Shown here piece by piece: positions 1-11,944 of a DNA stretch of 64,000 bases. The stretch is taken from the NCBI GenBank assembly GCA_963573305.1, contig OY754332.1:53481559-53545558 (forward strand). The letters are read 5' to 3'. Every line of letters starts with the position of its first letter. The first letter of the stretch is position 1. The position numbers and the translations under genes were made by a program. The notes below the pieces were generated by a model that was not told where the DNA came from, made no database searches, and saw nothing but the letters and a program-made list of their open reading frames with translations. Origin of the DNA: Pyrrhosoma nymphula (taxonomy: Eukaryota > Arthropoda > Insecta > Odonata > Coenagrionidae).

Positions 1-369
1 ATATGTACTTTAATAAGTCCATATCGATAGGATGGAGCGAAGTTTCCAGTTATTCGGTCTGAATAAAGTTACAGTTGGGTACATACTATTTATATGCACT
101 TGCCATCATTGAGACAGTTGCTGAAGCGCCAAAGACAGTTGAAAACATCTCAAACATTGGTTTTAAGCAGCAATAATTTCTGTATGTTTGACACCTCCAT
201 AAAAATTAATGTCGACGATACTCATTCCAGCAACTTGGCTACAGAAATTCCAGTCCTGCGTGTTTGATATACTTATTAGTAAATATTCCACGGGAGTACG
301 TGTCCATACAGGTCGCAGAACATTTTGGAAAGGCATAATCAAAAAGAGCGAGAGTAAGGTATTGGTAGG

Positions 370-650
370 TAGTTTAGTGTAGGCGGCTGACCGATTGGCG
401 GATTGCATGGGGATTGGAGGAAGTGTGGAGAGAAACCCAGCGTTGGCATTGGTCTGCTCTAAACGGAAGGCGCCACGGGGTCCACTATTTACGCCCAATC
501 CGACAGACGGGGGACTACACTTGAAGAGGTCTCCACAAGGCACCCACACATGGCGTGAGTAAGGATCGATATTCCATCGTATAAGAACTCCACCACAGCC
601 AGGAGAAGAACTCGAGCCCTTAGAATGGGAATTCAGTGCTATAGCCACCA
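370..650 (-). mobile_element. tRNA-derived SINE, copy A
   Basis: Read on the minus strand, this stretch has a Pol III B-box-like block (GAGTTCTTCTCC followed by TGGCTGTGGTGGAG) and, further 3', a conserved core GAAACCCAGCGTTGGCA followed by a GGCGCC-rich segment. The same order of blocks recurs at 11945-12200 on the plus strand and 27490-27775 on the minus strand, with obvious divergence. This is what a short tRNA-headed SINE family looks like. No target duplication was found, so the ends are approximate. The open frame of 176 codons across it is probably chance. Confidence 0.5.
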
Positions 651-690
651 CAACAACTGTATCCCCGTAAGCTTCTGGAATGTTTTCAAG

Positions 691-1797
691 CACAGTCCAA
701 TAAATTTAAAACAAGTTCTACAACGGAGACGATTTTTGTTCAGAAAGAAGCTTTGAATGAAATATGCTGTAGTACCTAATAAGAGACCATTAGCTACTAA
801 GGAAAATCAAACGTTTGGGAATGGGATTGGTGTGGTCGCTAGAGAGAGAGCTGTGTTCGAATTCTAGCGGCGGCGGAGATTTTTCAGCAGAACTTCCATC
901 CATACGTAGGTGCCACGTGGAGAGCACTTCCAGGGCAATAATCCGTCCGTCGATAAGTTTGCGAAGCTGTGGACCCACTTCTCCACGCTTATCATCAAGG
1001 GTAGGCCAATGTCGACGAAGGGTTTTTCTCCGCCCTTCCTCCGTCCCAAAAATAATCCTATTTCTTCGTCACCTTCATCCTTTGAGAATCCTCATTTATG
1101 CTCGCAGATAATGTGGTTATTACAATCGTCGTGAAATAGTATGAACTTGAAGCTAATGAACCCATCCAATCGAGCCATTCATTACTGCCATGGAGTATTG
1201 ACGAAATAACGAAATAAGTAGCAAACAGAATTTTCTCCCAGTTGAAATTGAGAAGATTACTTAGCCAATACATGAATCAAATAAATAGCTACCAATAATA
1301 CAGCAATACAGATAGCTAAATGCTACATTCCAGCACGATAACAATTTGAGAGAAGAAATGCTATTTCTTTGGGAGCTCAAGCACATCGTTGAGGCCAAAC
1401 AAATTTTGAGGCAGAGAAGAGACACTTAAACGGGAACCACATTCCTCTCAAGAGCACTATAACGATGACTAATTTTGGTGAAGCATTCTATATTAACTTA
1501 ATTTCTCACCGACGTTAAGTGCATGTTAAAACTATGTAAGTATATCTATATTGAGTAATATGTGTAGGTGAATGAATAAGGATTTTGTGACACTGAATGT
1601 GTACTGGAAGGGTGAAAATGGGTATGTTGTGAATATTTCAAGTCTTGGGTGTGGAACATTGGAAATTTTCTCTCCATGTAACATAAACTGTACTTGCATT
1701 TTGGAATAGCTTTATGCTAAATAAACGCTACACATGGTTTCAAACCACTAACACGGCGCTTTCTCGAGTGTTTCATCATATTAGCGATCAAAAATAC
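691..1797. other. no recognisable feature
   Basis: Short overlapping open frames on both strands near 790-1130 have no recognisable motif and no start context that favours one of them. I see no repeat partner elsewhere in the window. Confidence 0.4.
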
Positions 1798-2065
1798 GAA
1801 TATTTATTTCTTGGAGCTCCACTCCAGCAGACTTCACTCAATTCCTCTTTCAACTAACCGCTTTGATCCTTCACAATTATTCGATTTAACATCCCACATA
1901 ATTTGGCGCGTGTAATCCATCCTTGGAACTCCTCGGTAATTCTTTCTATTCATTTCTCCTTCCTTTATCGTCCGCAAGAGATTTTTATGCCTCATAATAT
2001 GTTCAATAAGCTTGTCTCTTCTAATTCTCAGATCTAAGCATATTTTTCTCCCATGCTATCCGTAG
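1798..2065 (-). pseudogene. LINE 3' end fragment (RTE-like C-terminus)
   Basis: On the minus strand the translation follows the C-terminal tail shared with the other LINEs here: RRDKLIEHIMRHKNLLRTI, then NRKNYRGVPRMDYTRQIM, then a degenerate version of the RVEWRAAA block. The equivalent blocks appear at 55616-55807 (minus) and 22215-22555 (plus). Only the last roughly 90 codons are present, so this is a heavily 5'-truncated copy. Such truncation is usual for non-LTR elements, whose reverse transcription starts at the 3' end. Frame breaks occur near the end. Confidence 0.65.
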
Positions 2066-2159
2066 TACTTATTCCTTGGTAATTCTCAAAAGATTACGCA
2101 TGAAAGATCCCGTTGTCTCACTAAACGACCCGTCCCGCGAGGAGTCGCCCTTTGTGCAA

Positions 2160-2186
2160 AGAGGCTGTGGGGGGGGGGGGGGGCGA
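2160..2186. repeat. poly-G run
   Basis: An uninterrupted G run of about 15-16 bases. Similar G or C runs occur at about 17588, 50887, 51282, 53900 and 54001. They are slippage-prone, so their exact length is uncertain. Confidence 0.8.
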
Positions 2187-2299
2187 AACCTAGTTCGGCA
2201 TGTGAAAGAATTAATTCTATTCTGGACTACACAACATTTCCCTAATTTCATATAATTATCGATCATCTATAGATACTTGATTAAAGGGTCCAAGTCCCA

Positions 2300-2790
2300 A
2301 ATATTAAAAAATCCTCCCTTTGAAAAATGAAGGCGATGTCTAACCATTAAAGATAGGTCGTAGTTAAATATATATAGGTTATAAATGTTGAATGCTGACA
2401 GTGAAATATATATGAATACCTAATGGTGATCCGCCAACGCATTTCGTTTTCAAGGCATTGACTTCATAAGTTGAAACATTGGTTGACAAGCGAAATTAGA
2501 AATAATAATAATATGTAAAATAAAAATTAAGGCCTTGATAATGTATTCGTACGCCGAAGTCTTGGACAGGCGGTGAAACAAAGTAGTATTGTAGGCAAGA
2601 CAAAATTTCCTTCATTTTATATTATTAGCGATATCCTTGAATAGTGTAACCTACCCTTAATAAAATCTATCCTCTCTTTAACTACGCATGGCAACGTCTA
2701 ATCACTTTTAACCATATCGGTCGTATATAAATATTTATTCTTTAATATTGTGTGCAGACGGTGAAACCGTGATCCCTCCACGCTTTCCGT
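2300..2790. repeat. diverged direct repeat, about 350-bp spacing
   Basis: The blocks at about 2300-2420 and 2650-2790 share an ordered set of words: an AAAATC start, a GTCTAA-C block, a TCGTA-TTAAATAT block and a GCAGACGGTGAAA or GCTGACAGTGAAA end. Similarity is weak, so this is either an old duplication or two copies of an unknown repeat. Confidence 0.3.
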
Positions 2791-4257
2791 GATTCAACTG
2801 TTTTCCCATGATTCTTACCAGGATTTTCACTAACTTGCGTTCCAATTAAAAAAAAGACACGACGGTAACCACTATTCCCTGATCTTACGGGGGTAAGTCA
2901 ATGCTAGCATGGTAGGCGTTTTCGAGCGTTTCCATTACTAGCATTGCGCGGGTAGAGAGTTACCGTCGTAGAAATGTCAGCAGTGGAAACGGGGCCTCAG
3001 GAGAGCAATAGGACGTCGTAAGCGGCCTATCAACGGCTGCTTCACTGCACGCCCAGCTGCCAGAGGGCAGACACACATAATGGAAAATTTGCTTCCACTT
3101 ACGGCGCACATTGGGAATAAATCGAAAAATGCTGGCCACAATTCCATCCTCGTTAATTTTCAAAGTAGAACCAAGATTGTTTTTCAATTTTAATGTTTTT
3201 TACCACATAAATCCTAACATAATGTTAGTTCTAATGAAGAACAACCTCGATCACGCAGTTGGTAGCTGAACTTCAGGAGAACTCTCTTTCTTGTTGGTGC
3301 AACATAAACACTTGGATATCTCTGCACTCACCAGAAAAATCAGACTGACTCAGTGTGTAAAACTAAGGAGGCTTGAATTTTTCTAAACCAATAGAACGTG
3401 CGCATTTTCGGAAATATTGCTTTGTATATTACTGGGAAACTCGTGCGAACACGTATTCCAGAGACGCGATATTTTGGGGCGCAGAAACCGATGCACATAC
3501 GCTGAGGTCGTAAAGCACTTGGCGGCACTATAACTAAACACCAATCAAGTCCCTAACATCATCTTCCCGAACATCCTGCATTCCAGAAACTAACTATTCG
3601 AGCGCCCAAGAGGCATCACTAATTTAACAAAGGGTATAGGGAAACGGCTTAGGGCCAGTGTGAGGATTATTGCGCGGTCGGGTTGTGACCACGCTCACTT
3701 CGGTAACTTTCCCCATTTTAAACCTGATGATTTAATGGAATCACATTGTAAGAAATCCTAAGTACCCATGCGAGAATGAATAGCTGTAAGTGATGGAAAA
3801 ACATTCCACTCTGGAGTCATTAGCACCCGCTTCATGCGGCAGACGGGCGACTGGCGGTCGCGGCGAACCATCATCCTCTTTCAGTATGCCCTAAGGAGGG
3901 ATAGAGGGCACTAACGGACTTTGTTTATGCACTTTTATCTATGGAAATTTCTCTAACCTCTCGATACAAAATAACAAAGATGGCGATATACTTAGAATTC
4001 AGTTGAGCAAAGATAAAATCAGGAAATTCCGCGGCTCATTGCCGCGCCGAGTCGTTGCCCTACCATCATATACATGTCCCATCCTTAGTGGAGGGGGGGC
4101 AAGTTGGGGAAAGATTTTTATTTTTCAGTATACAGTAGAGAATTTACTCTTCCTTCTGGTATAATTATCTTAATCAATACATGCCGCAAACAAATATTTT
4201 TTCTACTTTATGAAAAAATTGGACGAAAAATGGAGCATATTTAAATATTAAGTTCTT
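2791..4257. other. no recognisable feature
   Basis: Short open frames only (for example 2960-3187 and 3340-3528 on the minus strand). None has a recognisable domain, and I saw no inverted or tandem repeats. Confidence 0.4.
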
Positions 4258-4317
4258 ATAAAAATAACAGAGGGTATGGGGAAACGGAACACTGTAGGTA
4301 AGGGTATGGTAGTACCC

Positions 4318-5586
4318 TTCGGAAAAGGGAACACAGTAGGAGAGTTCGGGCTGGGGAAACGGAACGAGAGATAAGAAAGACTTGTGGAATTCTGCAGTGA
4401 GAAGAACTTGGTGGCGGCAAACACTCTCTTCATGCAACACCGACGGAGAAGATACACTTGGAAGATGCCAGGAGACAGAGCCAGATACCAGATTGACTAC
4501 ATTATGGTATGCGAAGGTACAAGAACAAAGTGAAGCATTGCAAGACTTACCCGGGCGGATATCAACAGTGACCACAATCTAGTGGTAATGGAAAGTCAAC
4601 TTAGATACAAGAAGATAAGGACGAAACGAGAACAATGATGGAACCTAAAGCCACTGCAAGAAGAGGAAAGAAGAAGAGCATTTGCTGCTGCTATTGATGA
4701 GAAGGTGGACATGGCAAAGGAATCCAGCCAAAGTGGAGTAGAGAGATGGAATAGCCTCAAGAAGACCATCACAGAAGTAGCGGAGGTACAACTGGAAAGC
4801 AAGCCGGTCGAAATTAAGAAACCATGGATGACGGAGCACATCATAGCCCTCACTGAATAAAGAAGAAAGTATAAGAACGTAAGAAATGAAACAAAAGAAG
4901 TAATGTATAAAAATATAAGGAATCAAGTTATCAGAGAATCGAAAAAGGCCAAAGAGAAATGGATAGAAACCTGCTGCGAGAACATCAACGAAAATATGAT
5001 GAAGGGGAACTCAGAAACGGCATACAACCTAATCAAGAGGCACTTCGGAGAAAGGAAACCAAGATGCAAAAACATCAGAGATTCGGATGGGAAACTGCTA
5101 TTGGAAGATAGAGAAATCGGCAATAGATGGAAACAGTACATTGAAGAGCTATACCGAGGCCCGATACCCCTAGGAGAAGCATTCACAGATGACCAGAGCC
5201 AATTGGAGGAAGACAACCGTGGACCAGGGATACTAAGAAGCGAATTTGAGAGAGCAGTAAGAGACCTCAAGAATGGAAAGGCGCCCGGAGAAGATAAAAT
5301 CAGCGGAGAAGTAATCAAAGCACTTGTTGAAAAAGCACAAGACGCACTATATGGAATAATCCAAAATTTCTACGAATCCGGAAAGCTGCCAGAAGACTTC
5401 AAGAGGAGCTTAATGATGACCCTCTTCGGGCAAGGGCTAAGAAATGCGAGGAGCACCGAACCTTGAGTCTAGTGTTACATGCCTAAAATCCTTACTCGGA
5501 TAGTAGGCAGAAGAATTGACGGAAAAATTGAAGAAAACCTGTCAGAAAACCAATTTGGATTTAGGAAGAATAGGGGGACAAGGGAG
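4318..5586 (+). pseudogene. LINE endonuclease C-terminus and start of reverse transcriptase (5' half)
   Basis: The frames in order give the end of an EEP (exonuclease-endonuclease-phosphatase) domain: a FGLGKRNER block, then YTWKMPGDRARYQIDYIMV, then the catalytic SDH triad at 4567-4575. A basic linker follows, then the start of a reverse transcriptase with DLKNGKAPGEDKISGEVIKA and, after a frameshift near 5430, ENQFGFRKNRGTR. Several frame breaks occur (near 4385, 4525, 4636, 4858 and 5430), so the copy is dead. The protein would nick target DNA and copy its own RNA. The frame stops exactly at the hAT insertion site and resumes at 9347. Confidence 0.85.
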
Positions 5587-7489
5587 TAGTGATGGGCAGT
5601 TTCTTTCCTTTCTCGGACTCGTTCCTTTCGTTCCTTTTCAATTGCTGCACCTAAGACCTCAGGCATGGTATTACTAATACAAGGTAAGTCGTTGCGCATC
5701 TGTCGACGCGCTCTGATGCGCTTTTGTCGAGTGTGCGACATCACTAGGATTGCATGCCACAGCTGTTTTCAGCCATTGTGAGCTTTAAGCGTATTCGAAG
5801 TGATTGAACTTGAGAGTGTACACTCTTTCATCTATATCTCGTGCTCGGAATCCCTGGCTATTTCTTATTGCGCAGTACTTGGGTGCCATAATTTTGTAAG
5901 GAATCGGAAGAGGAAGCTGAGTTTTTTCGATTTCCTGCCGAAGATTCAGTGCAGGCGAAGTGGATAAACTCATACCGGAGGCGAGTCCATTTCAATGCTG
6001 ATAACGGTAATATCATTTATTTTAATTTTTTACTTATTTTCATTGTTACTTGTTACATATTAAAGTAATATGAAATAAATTTTAGCCATAACTTACGAGA
6101 AATTGAAGTTCCATCGACGTGTTTTGCTGTTATTTTAGAACTTAAGTTTATTACCCATAAAATAAGGCAATAGGTTTATTTTGCTAATGCAAGCTGTTAT
6201 TTTTTTTGCATGGATTTGATCGGTGCATTTTGATGAGGATGCTTTTTAGCAGCAACTTCTAAGGTATTCTCCCAAGAGCCGCAGGAAATTGAAAACAGAC
6301 GCCGTGCCCTCGCTCCACTTACCGTTGTCAACGGGGGAAAAAGAGGATTCTAGGAAGAGGAAGGAAAGATGTGAAGTTAAGGTGAAGAGAAAGCTAGTTG
6401 ACTCTTTATTAGAGGATAATAATGCTTTAGAAGAGAATTCGTGAGTACTCGTATTAATGGAAGGGTGGAATATAGTGGGTCAGATTTTGAACGTTGTTCT
6501 GCAACCAACAATTTTGGATCTTGAACGGTATGCCATTTTTGGAATTTGCCGGATTTCGTTCATAGCATTTGGACCCATTAAGTTTCACCTTTCCAAGAAT
6601 GCGTTATTTCAATTTTCCGTCTTATTTTCTTAATTGAATAAAAGTCTTTTCTAAGGAACTGGTCATTTTGAGAGTTTAGAAATTTTTTTAGGAGTAATAC
6701 ATTGGGAAGTAATCCTATTACTGCTAAGATGTAACTTCAGAATTGCACTTACATTTCCCTCCCGTCTCTTAAGTGTTTAATTGAATAAATATACCAGAGT
6801 GTAACTAAAGCAACATCACTTTTTGACTCAATTCGGAATATATCCAGCCAACCCATACGTAATTATCGTTTTGTTTCGTGGCTCCTGACCTACTCATTAC
6901 CACACCTTAAAAATGCTTTCTTCGAAGCATTTAATAAAAATTGTGTTGCCTGCAATGTCTTAACTCAGTGTTTGTTGTGTCTCAAGGATAATGTTTTGTT
7001 ACCTTGCTCAAGTGTCATGATTTTGAGAGCTTGTTCAGAGTTCTTTTTTATTTACCACAACAAAATTGAACCCTTGAGTGGTCAAAGATAAGGGAAATCA
7101 AATTTTGATTAACCACCTAGTAAGTTACAATTAAGCTGACGACATTGCCTAAAATGCCTATTTTTTCTTTTACTCAGGAAACCAATTTTATGAAGTTATA
7201 AGTTCATTTAGGATCATTTATGGCGAAATTAAGGCAATTTGTTATTGCCTAAAAATGCCTATTTTACCTGTTTATGCCTTTTTCTGCTAATATCGCCTAT
7301 TTAAGGTCCTTAAAAAGCAATATTCTTCTCAACGTCACTAAACATCTCCTTAGTGCAGAGCTAGTCTGTTATTTCAGTTTCTTTTTTTTATCTATCAAGG
7401 TTGAAATAATTTCATTAAACATGCATGAAGAACAATCCAAATTATTATTATATAAAGAGTAGAAAAACAACTATGGTCATTTTTCATGA

Positions 7490-8302
7490 TGCGTACATGC
7501 GATGGTTTCAATTGCCAAAAACTTGTTCGTGAAGGTACAACTCAGTATTGCTAAGTTTAAAGAGATTCTGCCCGAAGTTGCTCTGCCTTCACAGCCAGTA
7601 TTGATATTATGGGGAACATGGCTAAATACCGCATTATACTCTGCAGATAAAATTATTGAAATACGTGAGGTATGTGACAGGAATAATGTGCACCTCTGAT
7701 ACATCAGTTCGAACGTCTTTTTCACCCACTTAAAGGTACACTATTGTAACCGATTTCGCTCATCTTTTATACTACATGTCAATTCTGTCAAAAGAAAATT
7801 AAGCCATCATGGCACATGAGTAGGTTTTCTATAGGCAACAGAATATCTGGATGATGAAGAAGCAAACTGCATTCTCGAATCCAAAGCTGCAGAGTTGAAT
7901 CTCGATGTCGACGCAGATCCTACGTTTATCAGATGCAATTTTGATTAACTACCATCAATCATGTCATCGCTGGAGAAAAAAGAACTACTCCTTGTGGCAG
8001 CTGTGGAAAAAATTCGAAAGGTGGAAAGTGAACTTATTAATATACCAACTGATGTGGGAGAAGCCTGGATTTGAAAATTCAAGAAAGTTATGCAAAGGAA
8101 CCCTGGTTGGGAAGATGTCCAGAAAATTGCAGACATTTTATCAGGGACTTTGGTTGCTCCAGGACCAAAGATGACAGCAGAAGAACTTGCGCCATTTAAG
8201 TATTGCCCTATCACCTCGTGTGAGGTTGAGAGGTCATTTTCATACTATAGAAATATCCCGACTGACTCTCGGCATCAGTTTACAGGAAAAGATTTAGAGT
8301 AA
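7490..8302 (+). pseudogene. hAT transposase, C-terminal half (CGGBP1-like/hAT type), broken
   Basis: Exon 1 (about 7490-7671) encodes KFKEILPEVALPSQPVL then WGTWLNTALYSADK, a block conserved in the hAT transposases from which CGGBP1-like proteins derive. It ends at a plausible donor, GAG|GTATGT. Exon 2 starts after TCTATAG at 7835 and runs to TAA at 8300-8302. It ends in FKYCPITSCEVERSFSYYRN, the hAT dimerisation motif with the conserved S-ER-FS signature. Two in-frame stops, near 7945 and 8072, and no visible DDE or BED half show that it is not functional. It lies inside a hAT with intact ends, which confirms its identity. Confidence 0.85.
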
Positions 8303-8500
8303 TACATTGTTGTAAAATGTAATGCAACTTGAAATAAGTAAACCTTTTGTACTTTATGTTTCTTCAATTTATACGCTAATTTTATTTGGAGTTCTATCCT
8401 CTTTCCTCTCCATCAGTTTACCGAAAAGTAAACGTGTATTTCAGCCCAAGCTTTAAATTTCAGATGCTTCTTTGTGGCAATAAGCCGCATTATGCTTCTA

Positions 8501-8700
8501 GCCGGCCACGGTGGTGACGGGGTAAAGTCTTCGCCTGCTAATCTTGGGATTACGGGTTCGAGTCCCGCCTGAGTGGGTATTTTACCACCCAAGGCGTAGA
8601 TGTATGTCAAGTTCTGTTTGTCTTGTCCCTGGAAAACCTAATTACAGGCTTAGCCTTTTGGGATTCCTGGACAGACAGAATTTTCCGAAATGCAAAAAGT
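8501..8700 (+). mobile_element. tRNA-headed SINE nested in the hAT
   Basis: The stretch starts GCCGGCCACGGTGGTGACGG and carries an A-box-like GGTGACGGGGTAAAG and a canonical B box, GGTTCGAGTCC, at 8555-8565, with tRNA-like spacing. A non-tRNA body with CCACCCAAGGCGTAGATG follows. These are internal RNA polymerase III promoter elements. I could not find a target duplication, so the 3' end is approximate. It lies just after the transposase stop codon, in the hAT 3' region. Confidence 0.75.
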
Positions 8701-9346
8701 ATTTTAAGCGCCTATTTTTAGTGCCTATTTAGGCTGCCTATTTCTTCATTTTTAGTGCCTAAATGTCCTCAGCTTAGTTATAATGAACAAATTAATTTTA
8801 ATAAGTAATGGAAGTGCTGGAAGCTGTTGATTCTGAGAGAAACGTGATTCTATGCATCTGTGAATAATATCCGATTGAGGAAGATGAGTTTTCTCTACTA
8901 CCATTATGAGCTGACAAATCAAGTGAGGAGCCCCTTCAAGTAAAATTATTATGCCCCATTTTTGCAGGTTTGTTCCCCATCAGAGCTTATTAATGAAGTT
9001 GCAAATTAATTTTCTTTTAAGATATGGTGCTTTTTTATCACCCTACAGTGAAAATGAAGCTGGAGGATGTTAACAGGAGAGTGTGACATATGACATAGAG
9101 TTTGAGGATAATCCTAGGAATATCCTGTGAGTATTGTGGAATAAAACATGGGTTACTATGGTTAGGAGAAGAGGTAGCAATTGTCAATGTATAAATCCAC
9201 TCAAATAATCTTTTTCAGGGTGACAGCAGACAGGAGTTATGAGTGAAACTATTTTCTATTGCCAGACACGACTGGTTATGTGCACACCATCTTTGGACAT
9301 TCCAAAGGAACGAATCGTTCCGAAATGGCCCATCACTACAAGGGAG

Positions 9347-10440
9347 GCAATACTATGCCTGAGACTACTGGTAGAGAAAATGATCCACGTGAGCATGCCA
9401 TTGTATATAGCCTTCGTGGACTTGGAGAAGGCATTTGATAATGTCGAATGGAATATGATGCTCAATACTATGGAAAAACTTGGCTTGGACTACAATGACA
9501 GAAGAATCATCTACCAGCTCTACAAGGACCAGGTGGCCACAATACGCTCGCAAGATGGAAGAAATATGGAGGAAAAAATTAACAAAGGGGTCCGACAAGG
9601 ATATAACCTGTCACCAGCACTCTTCAATATGTACATGGAGGAAGCAATAAAAGATATAGATGAACAAGGAATCAAAGGAATCAAAGTGAATGGAGAAGGA
9701 ATCAACATGCTACGCTTCGCTGATGATATCGCGATCGTAGCAGAAAACGAGGAAGACCTACAGAACTCACTGAACACGATAAAAAAAGTGTTCCAGGAAT
9801 ACAACATGAAAGTCAATAAGAAGAAAACCAAGATACTTGTGTGTGGAAGAGAGAAAGTAGTGGCCGACGTCCGTTTCAAAGTAGAAAGATTAGAGCAAGT
9901 GGAATCATTCACCTACCTCGGGAGCACCATTACCTGGGATGGAAGAAGCACGACAGTCATCAAGCTTCGAATAGCCCAAGCTAAGACGGCATTCATGGCC
10001 AAAAGGCCGCTACTCTGCTCGAAGAGCATAAGACTGGAGACAAGGAAACAGTACGTGAAAACATTCGTGTGAAATATACGGATCAGAAGCATGGACCATT
10101 GGAAAAACTGACCAGAAAAGAATAGAAGCCTTCGAGATCTGGTGCTGGAGGAGGATGCTGAAGATCAAATGGACGGATAGGGTGAGAAACGAGGAGGTAT
10201 ACAGAAGAATTGGAGAAGAAAGGACACTGTGGAGCACCATACGCCAAAGAAGAACACGGTGGGTTGGCCATGTCATGAGATACATCAATTACGAGGGAAG
10301 CATAATGGAGGGAAAGATTGAAGGGAAAGTCCCCAGAGAAAGACCAAGAGACAGGGGCAAGTCAAGAGGGATACGGGGAAGAAGAACCATAGGGAAGTGA
10401 AGGGACTGGCATGGGAGAGGGCGAAATGGAGGGCTGCAGT
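9347..10440 (+). pseudogene. LINE reverse transcriptase, 3' half
   Basis: The frame resumes immediately after the second CAAGGGAG copy with AILCLRLLVEKM, then the reverse transcriptase motif A region (IAFVDLEKAFDNVEWN), motif B (GVRQGYNLSPALFNMYMEE), and the catalytic LRFADDIAIVAENEED with FADD at 9716-9727. SFTYLGSTITWDGR follows. A one-base deletion near 10069 shifts the frame, after which the C-terminal tail appears: FEIWCWRRMLKIKWTDRV and RRTRWVGHVMR. Catalytic aspartates are intact, but the element is truncated, interrupted and frameshifted. The open frame at 9239 starts in hAT sequence, so its first residues are not LINE. Confidence 0.9.
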
Positions 10441-10486
10441 ATACCAATCCTAGGATTGTAATGCTATGATGATGATAAAAATAACA

Positions 10487-11352
10487 CTATTCAACAATTT
10501 CTTGCTTGTGCTCTAGATAAATTTGTGAGAATTTGGAAAATATGCTTGCAAGTTTGAAACAAAACAGCTGAATGCTCCATGAGCAATAGTAATAACGCGA
10601 TTTTCGCGGAAAATGCCGAGTTTAGGTTTTAGATGATTTTTTCTCAACTTTGACGGTTTCTGCTGATCTAACGGTTGCACCAAAATCGAAAATAGCTGTA
10701 GTTAATTACACTATGGATATTCTAATATCAGACTATACCACTGCCGGATTCCAAAAAAGTTAAAATTTGGGATTTTGTCCAGCTTCTCTCGATTTCCGCC
10801 CACTGTTCGGCGTCTCGAACGTTCGCCACTTCACTCATCGGATTAAAACTGAGGATGCTTTGGACAGTCTTTCGACGTGAATAACTATGCGTTTCCCAAA
10901 GACAATATAAACCATTGTACACATCGCCATAGAGTAAAGAATATTATGTATAGAATAAAATAATTCAATCTATTCATGGTATTACTTTGACGCAAAACGT
11001 TAACGAGAAGAAGAGTCCAACAATATGCTATGTGACAAATGAATATACTATTAAAAAGCACTTCAATTGCGATTGTCTTTGACAAAGAAATTATTTATGA
11101 AACAAATACGTTTGTATTCTTTTTATATACTCCAAGGAGTTATGTAACATATAAAGTCCGCAGATTTACAGCATTTACAGAATAAGGCGGACATTTTTTG
11201 CGGTCATAATTCATCTTTGAGCGAACGAAACTTGGAGAACGAAAATGTCAAGCAAAGCCATATGAATAAATTAATAGAGAGAGATTATGTGCATTTTCAA
11301 CTTCCGAGCTGAAAAATGAAACTTTAGGCTGCTTTCCCAAAGAAACCCCACT
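10487..11352. other. no recognisable feature
   Basis: AT-rich sequence with short minus-strand open frames (10728-10922 and 10885-11085) and no recognisable motif. Confidence 0.4.
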
Positions 11353-11358
11353 GTGGTG

Positions 11359-11646
11359 GTGCGATTATTCGTTTTCGTCAATTATAATCAAGATATAGAG
11401 TCATAGTAAGTAGTAAGTGCTATTCTACTAAGTTTTTAAATCTCTCTCGAATTTCAGTGAAGAACATACATGGCTACGCATGATCAGGGATGTGATCCGG
11501 ATGTGATGTGGGGGTGCGATTATTCATTTTAGTCAATCAGAATCAAGATATAGAGTAATAAGTGCTTATCTACTAATTTTTTAAATCTCTCTCGAATTTC
11601 AGTGAAGAACATACATGGCTATACATGATCAGGGATGTGATCCGAA
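11359..11646. repeat. two-copy tandem repeat, period about 155 bp
   Basis: Copy 1 (11359-11503) and copy 2 (11514-11646) share GCGATTATTC, AATCAAGATATAGAGT, TAAATCTCTCTCGAATTTCA and CATGATCAGGGATGTGATCC in the same order. They differ by scattered substitutions and a small deletion in copy 2. The duplication is moderately old. No coding function is seen. Confidence 0.8.
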
Positions 11647-11944
11647 AAGGAACTTTACGTTAAGTGCCGAACCTGGGAGAAACGAAACTATCCATTATGG
11701 TAAAGTGCCGGACCTGGGAGGCACCCGAACTCGGTGTTCGAGCCTCGGCGTCTAAGGCGACCCAACCCTTCACCACGGGTGGTTTATGGTACCAACTGGC
11801 CAGTCACACTATAGTTTATAACTTCTAAAAGTTAAACATAAATCGCAAAATTATGCTCGTCTTTGTGTTGCACTAGTCACGCTGATAAAAATTGTTTTTT
11901 CATCGCAATACTACGATAGATATTTACCATGTAACATCATCCAA

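Larger units (their letters stand above)
5587..9338 (+). mobile_element. hAT DNA transposon with 8-bp target duplication, inserted in the LINE
   Basis: The left end TAGTGATGGGC and the right end GCCCATCACTA are inverted matches of 11 bp, and further similarity in a GGAACGATTCGTTCC-like block follows just inside. The element is flanked by a perfect 8-bp duplication, CAAGGGAG, at 5579-5586 and 9339-9346. Eight-base duplications are the hallmark of hAT transposases. The 3752-bp body carries C-terminal hAT transposase exons (7490-8302) and a SINE (from 8501). Several TGCCTATTT words sit at 7150-7300 and 8708-8765, on either side of the coding part. I could not recognise the N-terminal half of the transposase. 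Confidence 0.93.
4258..10486 (+). mobile_element. 5'-truncated RTE-like LINE with 12-nt target duplication, split by a hAT
   Basis: The flanks carry the same 12 nt, ATAAAAATAACA, at 4258-4269 and 10475-10486, overlapping the tail by two bases. Between them lies one LINE, body 4270-10476. It begins inside the endonuclease domain, so it is 5'-truncated, and it ends in a short (ATG)n tail, which is typical of the RTE clade rather than a poly-A tail. A 3752-bp hAT (5587-9338) sits in the reverse transcriptase region. Without that insert and one copy of its duplication, the LINE body is about 2.45 kb. Related LINE tails lie at 1.8, 22.2 and 55.6 kb. Confidence 0.9.

Noticed and set aside
163..693. 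176-codon minus-strand open frame
   Set aside because: It runs across a SINE copy, has no domain, and its frame is not kept in the other copies.
5587..5751. Small MITE bounded by TAGTGATG and CATCACTA inside the hAT left end
   Set aside because: The match is only 8 bp and no target duplication flanks it. The longer element ending at 9338 explains the left end fully.
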